A program made the position numbers and the translations under genes. From contig CASQMQ010000017.1 in assembly GCA_949430125.1 (NCBI GenBank), positions 1-32,303 on the forward strand: a stretch of DNA of 32,303 bases. Reading direction: 5' to 3'. Positions within the stretch are counted from its first letter, which is position 1; each line of letters begins with the position of its first letter. This document shows positions 26,150 through 32,303 of this stretch, piece after piece. Source of the DNA: an uncultured Pseudomonadales bacterium (GTDB lineage: Bacteria; Pseudomonadota; Gammaproteobacteria; Pseudomonadales; Pseudohongiellaceae). Below the pieces are notes generated by a model that was given only the letters and a program-made list of their open reading frames with translations, did no database searches and was not told where the DNA came from.

Positions 26150-26857
26150 ATGGAAATCGCAATAGTAGTATTCGTCATATTTGTTGGCTCGTTTATTCAG
26201 AGTTCAATCGGTTTCGGCCTGGCTATCGTCGCGGCTCCCATTCTTTTCCTGGTAGACCCGCTTTATGTTCCTGCGCCCATCACTATCTCGGCGTTAACGT
26301 TGTCGGTTGCTAATTCTTATAGCCACTGGCGTTCAATTTCCTTTCGTGGTTTGAGGTTTGCGATTCTAGGGCGAATTCCTGGGACCATATCCGGTGGCTT
26401 TCTATTGCTTTGGATCGACCAGCAAGCGCTAGCGCTCTGGTTGGGTCTGTCGGTTCTTGTTGCGGTAGCTCTGAGTATGAGCAATATCGTTTTTAAGGCG
26501 AATGGAAAGTCGCTTTTCTACGCAGGTTTTCTTTCTGGATTCATGGGAACGAGTACTTCGATCGGTGGGCCGCCTATGGCGCTTGTGATGCAACATCAAG
26601 AGAATGACTTTATTAGGGCGAATTTGGCTGCATTCTTTGTGGTTAGCTGTTTTATGTCTCTCGTGATGTTGTCCAGTATAGGACGTTTTGGTATGGAACA
26701 TATTATGATTTCCCTGCCGCTGATGCCCGCCACGCTGGCAGGGTACTGGGTAGCAATGCGTACCATGCATCGTATCTCGCACGAGAATCTCCGGCGCGTC
26801 TCGCTGGGACTCTGTGTGATCGCAGGTTTGGCAGCCATAGCCTCCTATTGGATTTAG
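26150..26857 (+). CDS. TauE/SafE family sulfite/sulfonate-type permease
   Basis: A 235-aa integral membrane protein with about 7-8 hydrophobic helices. Family motifs: SSIGFGLAIVAAPIL (~20-34) and the repeat GFLSGFMGTSTSIGGPPMAL (~124-143), the two G-rich signatures of the TauE half-repeats. Members export or import sulfite, sulfoacetate or other anions; the substrate is unknown here. It follows a rhodanese remnant, suggesting a former link with sulfur compounds (inference). The length is slightly short for the family (~250). Confidence 0.85.
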   Translation: MEIAIVVFVIFVGSFIQSSIGFGLAIVAAPILFLVDPLYVPAPITISALTLSVANSYSHWRSISFRGLRFAILGRIPGTISGGFLLLWIDQQALALWLGLSVLVAVALSMSNIVFKANGKSLFYAGFLSGFMGTSTSIGGPPMALVMQHQENDFIRANLAAFFVVSCFMSLVMLSSIGRFGMEHIMISLPLMPATLAGYWVAMRTMHRISHENLRRVSLGLCVIAGLAAIASYWI

Positions 26858-27069
26858 CGTTGCCAGTGCGGATGCGAAAGTGATGCAGGCTGCAAGGATG
26901 TAAAACCCACAAGGCGGGATTCAGCGATGCTAGATAGGTGTTCATCTACTGGGCTTTATAGTTATTCGAATAGAAGCGTTTTTTGTGGTTAACTAAAACC
27001 TACTACACCTGTTCTGTATAACAATGGCTAACCGGTAGAGATTTGAACGAGAAAGAAAAGGAAGAAAAA

Positions 27070-27828
27070 ATGGCAGCTTGGCCAGTAGAAATTAGTATGG
27101 AGTCCTTCAACGAGGCTTGGCCCTTAGAGGGAGAGACTTTTTGGCGCAGTGTTTTCGAAATGCACAAACATAAAATGGAGATTAAGAATCCAAAGATCGC
27201 CATTGGAAATCTTGAAAAGATATTCTCAGCTACTTTCACTCTGGCAAATGCTAAGGGTTTTCAGGCGATGAGTCTGAGGGATCTGAGTCGAGAGACGGGC
27301 ATAAGCATGGGCGGTTTATATGCTTATATTGGTAGCAAGAACGATCTCGCTTCACTAATAGAAGGTGTGTTAAGAAATACTATCGAACAGATCGTCGGTG
27401 GACTAAGTGCTCATGATCTAGAGCCACTCCAGTGCATTCGCGCAATCGTCTATGGTGAAATATTCGCCATGGAAAAAATGAGCCCTTGGTACTACTTCTG
27501 TTTTATGGAACTAAAGGGGTTGCCGCGGGAACAACAGCAACAAACACTCGAACTTGAGCTGCGTTTTGAAGGTATATTAATGGACGCGGTACTTGAAGGC
27601 GTGGCAAGGGGTCAATTCGTTTGTGATCAGCCCCAATTACTGGCTTCTCAGGTAACGGCTCAGCTGCAGCAATGGCACTTGAAACAATGGAAATTTAAAT
27701 TACGAGATATTGGTAAGCAAGAGTATGCGCAGTTTGTTTTTGAGAGCCTGCTTAAGTGTCTGCAATATTCAGCTGCTGGCATTGAGAGCGGCAATGACAG
27801 TGCCACCGAGAATTCAGAGCTGCCCTAA
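27070..27828 (+). CDS. TetR-family transcriptional regulator with N-terminal extension
   Basis: About 252 aa. The helix-turn-helix lies near residues 42-93: LEKIFSATFTLANAKGFQAM, then LRDLSRETGISMGGLYAYIG with the recognition helix GGLYAYIGSKNDL. A helical ligand-binding domain follows. The ~40-residue lead before the DNA-binding domain (rich in W, E and M) is unusual for TetR proteins. The frame allows TTG 27043, but ATG 27070 has AGGA 7 bases before it. It could control the TauE permease 212 bp upstream or the overlapping convergent acyltransferase; the sequence does not decide. Its last 4 bases overlap the acyltransferase gene end. Confidence 0.85.
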   Translation: MAAWPVEISMESFNEAWPLEGETFWRSVFEMHKHKMEIKNPKIAIGNLEKIFSATFTLANAKGFQAMSLRDLSRETGISMGGLYAYIGSKNDLASLIEGVLRNTIEQIVGGLSAHDLEPLQCIRAIVYGEIFAMEKMSPWYYFCFMELKGLPREQQQQTLELELRFEGILMDAVLEGVARGQFVCDQPQLLASQVTAQLQQWHLKQWKFKLRDIGKQEYAQFVFESLLKCLQYSAAGIESGNDSATENSELP

Positions 27829-28400
27829 CTATTCTCCGCTGTTAAGCCTTTCTTCTGTGCATAGAAGCTGCGAATTTCTTTCATGTCACTTTCTAAATCC
27901 CCGGTGGGGTAGAAGAAGTTCGCGAACCCGGCTTCTTTTTTTTCAGCATTCACGTAGCCCATTAAGATGGGAACTCCAGCGTTATTCGCTATGTGGTAAA
28001 AGCCGGTCTTCCATTCGCTTACTTTGCGCCTAGTCCCTTCAGGTGGCACTAAAACTACAAAATTGTCGTTGCTCTTAAACTGACCGACGATATCGTGCAC
28101 AACGTTGTGTGACTTGGTGCGATTGATCGGAATTCCTCCTAGCCATTTCATGATGCCGGAAAACGGGAAGGGGAAGAGGGTGTGTTTGCCCATCCAAAAA
28201 AGCTGCAAGCGTAATTCCAATACAACCAGAAGCATTAATGGGAAATCCCAGTTGCTGGTGTGAGGCGCGCCGATGAGGACATATTTTGGAACAGAAACTT
28301 TGCTGCCGATTGACGTCCAGCCGATAAGCCTGAGGATCAAAATTGCTAGAAAGCGCAGCAGCGGAGTGACTAGAGGAGTAGAAAAAATCGTGGTTCGCAT
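27825..28400 (-). CDS. PlsC-like lysophospholipid acyltransferase family protein
   Basis: A 191-aa membrane-associated acyltransferase. Motif I H47-TSNW-D52 (HX4D), GIPINR (89-94, glycerophosphate-contact motif) and PPEGTR (119-124, motif III) are all present. The hydrophobic N-terminal ~27 residues can act as a membrane helix. It is shorter than PlsC (~245) and resembles the small 1-acylglycerol-3-phosphate acyltransferase-like proteins (SNWD type) of marine Gammaproteobacteria and Bacteroidota. The acyl acceptor is unknown. Convergent overlap of 4 bp with the TetR gene. Confidence 0.87.
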   Translation of the reverse strand: MRTTIFSTPLVTPLLRFLAILILRLIGWTSIGSKVSVPKYVLIGAPHTSNWDFPLMLLVVLELRLQLFWMGKHTLFPFPFSGIMKWLGGIPINRTKSHNVVHDIVGQFKSNDNFVVLVPPEGTRRKVSEWKTGFYHIANNAGVPILMGYVNAEKKEAGFANFFYPTGDLESDMKEIRSFYAQKKGLTAENS

Positions 28401-28471
28401 CGTCGTCTATTCTGGTTGGGCGACAGCAGTATAGCCCAGCTTAGGCTAGTTTCGCTAGACCAAGCTAGAAC

Positions 28472-28502
28472 CCGAATATCCATGCTCGAAGGTGATATTC
28501 GG
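28472..28502. repeat. 9-bp inverted repeat in intergenic region
   Basis: CCGAATATC (28472-28480) and GATATTCGG (28494-28502) around a 13-base loop, followed by ATTCTTTA. It lies in 277 bases (28401-28677) with no coding sequence that I can support. It may be an operator or a weak terminator. Confidence 0.35.
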
Positions 28503-28677
28503 ATTCTTTAGTGCAAGTTATTCGTAGTGAAAGGTAGCGGTAAAGTATTCCTTTCGCTTCGCCTTGACGCTGATGTAATCAACATACCCTCTGGTGTTTA
28601 AGAGCTAACTGGGGTGATACAGGCTAAGCGAATAATCTGTGTGGCTGATCAGTCTTTTTCTTAGGTAAGTTATAACA

Positions 28678-29088
28678 TCATTTATATGGGCTTTGCGCGT
28701 GATCGATGCCTGTGAAGCTAACGCCGGTTACCGCTCTATTTGGATACAGATTTTCGACAATTCGCGTTCGACGAGAGCGCCCTCTGACAGGTTCGCTGGT
28801 GAAGCTCGCCCCTGAATAGCCATCTCGGTTGGAGTGTCTGCCGCCAAAACAACGCGCCGAATTATCACGATCGCGACGATACTCGCGACCATGACGAGAA
28901 CGTTGACTTCTGTCGAGAGCTTCGTACTTGGCATTCTGGGCTTTCTAGAAACGGCAGACGCGACGTTGAGCAGCAAATCATTCTACATCGTTGATGTCGA
29001 GCGGCCATGGTCGGCATAGGCTGCAGTCGGTCCGTAGGGTCAGGAGTTGTGCCAAGAATAGTAGTGTTGCTCTAGTTAAATTTGTCAT
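28678..29088 (-). pseudogene. probable decayed small secreted basic protein
   Basis: A start with AGGA 8 bases before ATG 29088 opens MTNLTRATLLFLAQLLTL, a good signal peptide. One frame over, the sequence continues PTAAYADHGRSTST. In the third frame comes an arginine-rich stretch (RSRHGREYRRDRDNSARCFG) that continues open to a stop at 28678-28680. A short stop-containing junction lies between. The parts read as one small exported basic protein broken by at least two indels. I do not recognise the family. The 82-residue open frame in this strand (28728-28976) appears to be an out-of-frame shadow. Confidence 0.35.
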
Positions 29089-29236
29089 AGAAATTTTCCT
29101 CTTTATAGGGCCCATGTTACCCGCCTCAGATGAACTAAGAATGAATAGATCAGCAGTGGCTACCTCAGTTGGATGTCTGAATGAGAGCTTAGTTCGACGG
29201 ATGGCTGCAGTCGGTCGACGTTTGTGTGGCGTCCAG

Positions 29237-29498
29237 TTATGCCGATAGGCATATGGGATTCACTTTGATGAAGTCACAAAAGTTAGCCTTCTCATTATCC
29301 AGAACAGATTCTGCGCAATCTTCGCTGCAGCTATCGGCTAGGTTTTTGGGGTGGGGGGCATAGTTTTTCAAAGGAAATACAGGCATGTAGATCGGCATTG
29401 CAGGTGCTGCATTCTTCATATCTAGAGAAAGGCAGGAGCAAATTGCGAAGGGTGGCCCCGCATTTCCAGCACTGAATAGTTATGTTGCTACTTGCCAT
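29237..29498 (-). pseudogene. small cysteine-rich zinc-ribbon protein, broken by one frameshift
   Basis: ATG 29498 opens MASSNITIQCWKCGATLRNLLLPFSRYEECSTCN in pieces: CWKCG (zinc knuckle one), LPFSRYEECSTCNADLHAC (knuckle two). One base out of frame after CISF it continues NYAPHPKNLADSC, EDCAESVLDNEKANFCDF to a stop at 29237-29239. This matches a small conserved proteobacterial protein with the pattern CW.CG ... P.SR...C..C...LH.C ... C...AE.V.DKE.ANFCD.F, of unknown function. Removing one T from the five T of the plus strand at 29364-29368 restores an ~86-aa protein with no other damage. It lies 19 bases downstream of the nitroreductase stop, on the same strand, so it is probably co-transcribed with it. 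Confidence 0.75.
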
Positions 29499-29517
29499 GG
29501 TATTCGTACCGGCCTAC

Positions 29518-30072
29518 CTACCACTCTTGAAAATACGGCTGAAAATCGGCTTCACATGGCTGTTTAGTGCCACCATCGATCGTTCCTATGTAAAGAAATC
29601 CAATGATCTTTTCCTCAGAGCTCAGCCCGAGGCCATTTTTAACAAGAGGATCATAGGCCAATGAGCCGGTTCTCCACATTGCGCCTAAGCCTTGGACAAA
29701 GGCGGCTAGCAGCATATTCTGAGTGGCAGCGCCTGCAGATAAATCTTGCTCGATCTCTGGGACCTTGGGATGAGGCTTGAAGCTGGATATGCAAACTAAG
29801 ACTAGGGGTGCACGTAGCGGCTTGCTGCGTAGTTTTTCTATTGCCGCTTGGTTTAGAGAAGCATCTTTCGCTACGCCAGCCTTGGCGAAGAGTTCGCCGA
29901 GTTTCTCCCGTGAGTCGCCTTTAACTACTAGGAAACGCCAGGGCCTGAGCACAGCATGGTCAGCTGCGCTGAACGCGGCTTTGTAGATATTTTCGAGCAT
30001 CTCCTGCGAGGGGAGTGGATCACCTAGCTTGGGAACGGAACTTCTCAGGTGTAGGGCGTCTAATGCATCCAT
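29518..30072 (-). CDS. YdjA-like NAD(P)H nitroreductase
   Basis: A 184-aa FMN flavoprotein of the minimal nitroreductase group. It follows E. coli YdjA closely: MDALDALHLRSSVPKL at the start (FMN-binding R-S), AADHAVLRPWRFLVVKG, APLVLVC, HKVPEIEQDLSAGAATQNMLLAA (here PKVPEIEQ), GLGAMWRTG and KIIGFLYIGT. The frame extends 23 codons upstream, but ATG 30072 gives the exact family length. The physiological substrate is unknown. The frameshifted zinc-ribbon gene follows on the same strand. Confidence 0.88.
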   Translation of the reverse strand: MDALDALHLRSSVPKLGDPLPSQEMLENIYKAAFSAADHAVLRPWRFLVVKGDSREKLGELFAKAGVAKDASLNQAAIEKLRSKPLRAPLVLVCISSFKPHPKVPEIEQDLSAGAATQNMLLAAFVQGLGAMWRTGSLAYDPLVKNGLGLSSEEKIIGFLYIGTIDGGTKQPCEADFQPYFQEW

Positions 30073-30377
30073 AGTGTGCGTGTTTCCGAATCGGTAGGTT
30101 GCTTTTGATAGGCCGGCGTTTGTAGGGCTCGTCAGATACAAGGCAAAGCATAAAGCAATCCCTAGGCACTGGAAACCTCAGCCGAGAAAAACCCACATTA
30201 ACCACATGACTTTCATGGATTTGTGTGCCCGCATCTTATGATTATTATGCTGGAATCTGGTATACTTTAGCGCTATTCAGTCGATAGCAAATGAGTGAAA
30301 GCTGTTTGTTTTAGTCGGTAAGCTAAGTCTTACTATTTGTGTGTCGGCACCTCGAAATGAGTACTCAGGATTAAGTT
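30073..30377. other. intergenic region upstream of radical SAM gene
   Basis: 305 bases between divergent genes. The leftmost ~70 bases stay open in the nitroreductase frame but look non-coding. An extended -10 for the radical SAM gene lies at 30258-30266. No other feature is supported. Confidence 0.5.
30258..30266 (+). promoter_or_regulatory. candidate extended -10 promoter of the radical SAM gene
   Basis: TGG-TATACT (TGn plus a -10 matching 5 of 6). The -35 at 17 bp (ATGATT) is poor, as is common for extended -10 promoters. It predicts a leader of ~105 nt. Confidence 0.45.
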
Positions 30378-31985
30378 ATGAATTCCAAGGTAGATGTTAT
30401 AGCGGTTGGCAATGATCGGCCGGTGTATCCGCAGGAAAAATCGCGTTGGTTTGGTAGCGTTAAGAAAAAAACGTTGCGACTCGCTTTCTCCTTTTATTCC
30501 CCAGATGGCAATGAAATAGCGATGCCAATCGCTAGCATGTCAGCCTATCTAAAGCGCGAATTCCCGAATGTGGAAGTGCTGCTAGAGCCGGTACTAATTC
30601 TGCGTGATGCGGAAAAATATTCCCCTGAAAATTATGCGCGCATGATTCAGGATCTGGATGCGGATGTTATCGCCTTCTCGATCATGAGCCCGCACTGGTA
30701 TCCGATGGAGCCTTACTTCGCCCAGATCAAAAAATTGATGCCGGACCTGCCACTTGTAATTGGTGGCTATCAGGCAATGCTTTCGCAAGAGCAAACAATA
30801 GAGAGCCCTAGTGTCGACTACATTTGCGTTGGAGACGGTGAGCACGCTATCGGTAACCTCGTGCAGCATTTGCAGGGAACTAAACATGGCCCAGCCGACG
30901 GCATGTGGGAAAAACTAACCGACGGTTCTGTTTATGAAACAGAAGCGCATCAGATCGGAGACTTAGCCTCACTGCCTTTTCCCGACTACGATGTCTTTGA
31001 AAAAGAGGATGGCTTTCAAGATGTAAACTCCTCAATTTTCGGACCGAAGGGGGTACTTGTCCTACCAGTTATGACAGGGCGAGGTTGTCCATACCGTTGC
31101 ACCTATTGCTGCAACACGCCTATCTTAGAGGGCTGGAAAACCAAGAAGACATTTCTTAGAAAATATGACCCGCAAGACATGGTGGATGAGCTTATTCGTC
31201 TGCGAGATAAGTACGGTGTGGGCTATTTCGAATTTTGGGATGAGCTGTTTCTTTCCAATCTAAAATTCGTTAGAGCGTTCTTCCCGCTCTATGGGGAGCA
31301 GATTGGTCTTCCGTTCTCGATAAACTCTCGTGTAGAAGTGATGAACGAAGCGTTCTGTAAGATGGCAGCAGATGCAGGCTGCCATACGATCTGGTTTGGA
31401 ATAGAGAGTGGTGACGAAGAGTTCAGAGCGAAGATGCTGGGTCGCAAGATGACGAACAAGCAGGTAATCGAGGCCGCCGCTAACTGCAAGAAGGCGGGTA
31501 TCAATCGACTAACGTTTAATATTGTAGGCGCGCCGTTAGAAACTGCTGAAAATATGCGCAAGACCCTTGAGCTAAATAAAACTATCGCGCCAGAGCATTT
31601 CTTCTTCTTCCCTTATATTCCTCTGCGTGGAACGCCGCTTTACAACATCGCGAAGGAAGAAGGCTTACTGCTTACGTCGAAGAGAGAGCTACACTATCTT
31701 TCAGCTGCAAATGACCAGCAGTTTACGATGAACATGAAGGAGCAGCCGGAGTTGCTTACGCAAGAAGACTACAACGATCTTTGTATGGAGATGTTGGCCT
31801 TCCAGCAGGTTAACAACCGACTGAGCTACGACGATGGGCCAAGTAGTGAGACAGGCAATGCTACAGTTGAGGATAAGAGTTTCAGTTTCGTTGAGCCAGC
31901 TAGTGAGGCAGAGATTGATGCGCCCATGCCTCCGCCTGCTGCTGCCTCGTTACTGGACGGGGTGAAAAACTTGTTTCGCAGTTAG
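30378..31985 (+). CDS. B12-binding-type radical SAM protein
   Basis: A 535-aa protein. Residues ~33-165 resemble the cobalamin-binding (Rossmann-like) domain that precedes many radical SAM cores: ADVIAFSIMSPHW, LVIGGYQAM (127-134) and YICVGDGE (148-155). The radical SAM core (~227-430) has C237-x3-C241-x2-C244 (GRGCPYRCTYC), the DELF loop near 288 and FGIESGDEEF (340-349). The last ~55 residues are acidic and Pro/Ala-rich, ending in an amphipathic helix. Such enzymes do methylations, ring closures or rearrangements in lipid, cofactor or natural-product pathways; the substrate is unknown. ATG 30378 has AGGA 7 bases upstream. No partner biosynthetic genes are visible; a MATE exporter lies convergently downstream. 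Confidence 0.88.
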   Translation: MNSKVDVIAVGNDRPVYPQEKSRWFGSVKKKTLRLAFSFYSPDGNEIAMPIASMSAYLKREFPNVEVLLEPVLILRDAEKYSPENYARMIQDLDADVIAFSIMSPHWYPMEPYFAQIKKLMPDLPLVIGGYQAMLSQEQTIESPSVDYICVGDGEHAIGNLVQHLQGTKHGPADGMWEKLTDGSVYETEAHQIGDLASLPFPDYDVFEKEDGFQDVNSSIFGPKGVLVLPVMTGRGCPYRCTYCCNTPILEGWKTKKTFLRKYDPQDMVDELIRLRDKYGVGYFEFWDELFLSNLKFVRAFFPLYGEQIGLPFSINSRVEVMNEAFCKMAADAGCHTIWFGIESGDEEFRAKMLGRKMTNKQVIEAAANCKKAGINRLTFNIVGAPLETAENMRKTLELNKTIAPEHFFFFPYIPLRGTPLYNIAKEEGLLLTSKRELHYLSAANDQQFTMNMKEQPELLTQEDYNDLCMEMLAFQQVNNRLSYDDGPSSETGNATVEDKSFSFVEPASEAEIDAPMPPPAAASLLDGVKNLFRS

Positions 31986-32061
31986 GCACGTCAAATTCAG
32001 CAGGTAGGGCGAGTCAAAAGAGTTGCAGGCGCTGTGCTGGTTCGTTCTGCGTTCCAGCTAT

Positions 32062-32303
32062 CTAAGCAGTATTCTCGGCAGAATCCACGTGAATCGCTCG
32101 TTCCTCTGAGATTGCCTTATTGAATGAGCGCAATGATATAGCCGCCATTAAGAGATTCCCACAGAAAGCACCTCCGAAAAACCCTGCTAACCCAAACCAC
32201 TGACTTCCCACAAAGGCAAGTGGTACGTAGAACACGAAGAAGCGTGCTGAGCTTAGATACAGTGCAGACATAGGCCGATGCAGTGCATTCAATGACGAGT
32301 TGG
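32062..32303 (-). CDS. MATE family efflux transporter, C-terminal fragment (cut by window edge)
   Basis: The frame is open to the window end, so only the last ~80 residues are present. The sequence NALHRPMSALYLSSARFFVF, then VPLAFVGSQWFGLAGFFGGAFCGNLL, matches the last two helices of MATE Na+/H+ antiporters (NALGRP...VPLA..G...FG..G.F.G...N). The cytoplasmic tail is short. It is convergent with the radical SAM gene 76 bp away; its substrate is unknown. Confidence 0.75.
   Translation of the reverse strand, partial: NSSLNALHRPMSALYLSSARFFVFYVPLAFVGSQWFGLAGFFGGAFCGNLLMAAISLRSFNKAISEERAIHVDSAENTA

Noticed and set aside
28728-28976. 82-residue leftward open frame with a hydrophobic middle
   Set aside because: It has no ribosome-binding site, and an overlapping frame on the same strand has a more protein-like Arg-rich composition following a proper signal peptide, so I treat it as a shadow.
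29019-29216. 14-bp direct repeat GGCTGCAGTCGGTC at 29019-29032 and 29203-29216
   Set aside because: Only two copies, no associated transposase or terminal structure, and one copy lies in a pseudogene; probably chance or an old small duplication.
30073-30141. N-terminal extension of the nitroreductase to 30141
   Set aside because: The YdjA family starts exactly at MDAL; the extra 23 residues have no family support.

Overview
The window looks like the chromosome of a free-living, probably marine or aquatic gammaproteobacterium. The main reason is the classical block ispB (leftward) / rplU-rpmA-obgE-proB, with rpsT and murJ following. Supporting signs are ETF:ubiquinone oxidoreductase, EfpL (YeiP-type EF-P), a YdjA-type nitroreductase, two large TonB-dependent receptors and a BCCT osmolyte transporter. 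I cannot name the genus from the sequence alone. No tRNA, rRNA, CRISPR array, insertion sequence or prophage was seen.

Layout. 1-1401: 3' end of a BCCT transporter followed by a homocysteine S-methyltransferase. 1485-6129: two tandem, leftward, paralogous TonB-dependent receptors, the upstream one frameshifted. 6417-8075: ETF-QO. 8177-8827: a decayed DUF1570-like peptidase. 8824-11276: leftward acyl-CoA synthetase and SYLF lipoprotein. 11412-12384: leftward ispB with a frameshift near its end. 12593-15690: rplU-rpmA-obgE-proB. 15773-16036: leftward rpsT. 16296-19813: murJ, then a tight trio (DUF2007/zinc-ribbon protein, exported alpha/beta hydrolase, unknown tail-anchored protein) where many relatives carry ribF-ileS. 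19834-20400: leftward efpL, divergent from DAHP synthase (20579-21655). 21718-25509: leftward run frmA-gloA-folD-aromatic aminotransferase. 25715-26857: broken PspE-like rhodanese and a TauE/SafE permease. 27070-28400: TetR regulator overlapping a convergent PlsC-like acyltransferase. 28678-29498: two broken small genes. 29518-30072: nitroreductase. 30378-31985: B12-type radical SAM protein. 32062 to the edge: C-terminus of a MATE exporter.

Themes. One-carbon and methyl metabolism recurs (BCCT + homocysteine methyltransferase, glutathione-dependent formaldehyde oxidation, FolD). DAHP synthase and the aromatic aminotransferase lie convergently. Promoters for rplU and rpsT carry GC-rich discriminators typical of growth-rate control, and the murJ promoter holds a perfect dyad between its hexamers.

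The most striking property is the number of reading-frame breaks. Three otherwise well-conserved genes (TonB receptor 2, ispB, a zinc-ribbon protein) are each broken by about one base. Three more loci (DUF1570-like, rhodanese, a small secreted protein) carry several breaks. Either the underlying assembly has indel errors, two of the simplest cases lying at A/T homopolymers, or this genome is shedding genes. The two cases should be separated before any of these are called dead. I did not find a convincing wholly new system. The best candidates for unknown biology are the trio behind murJ and the orphan radical SAM protein.
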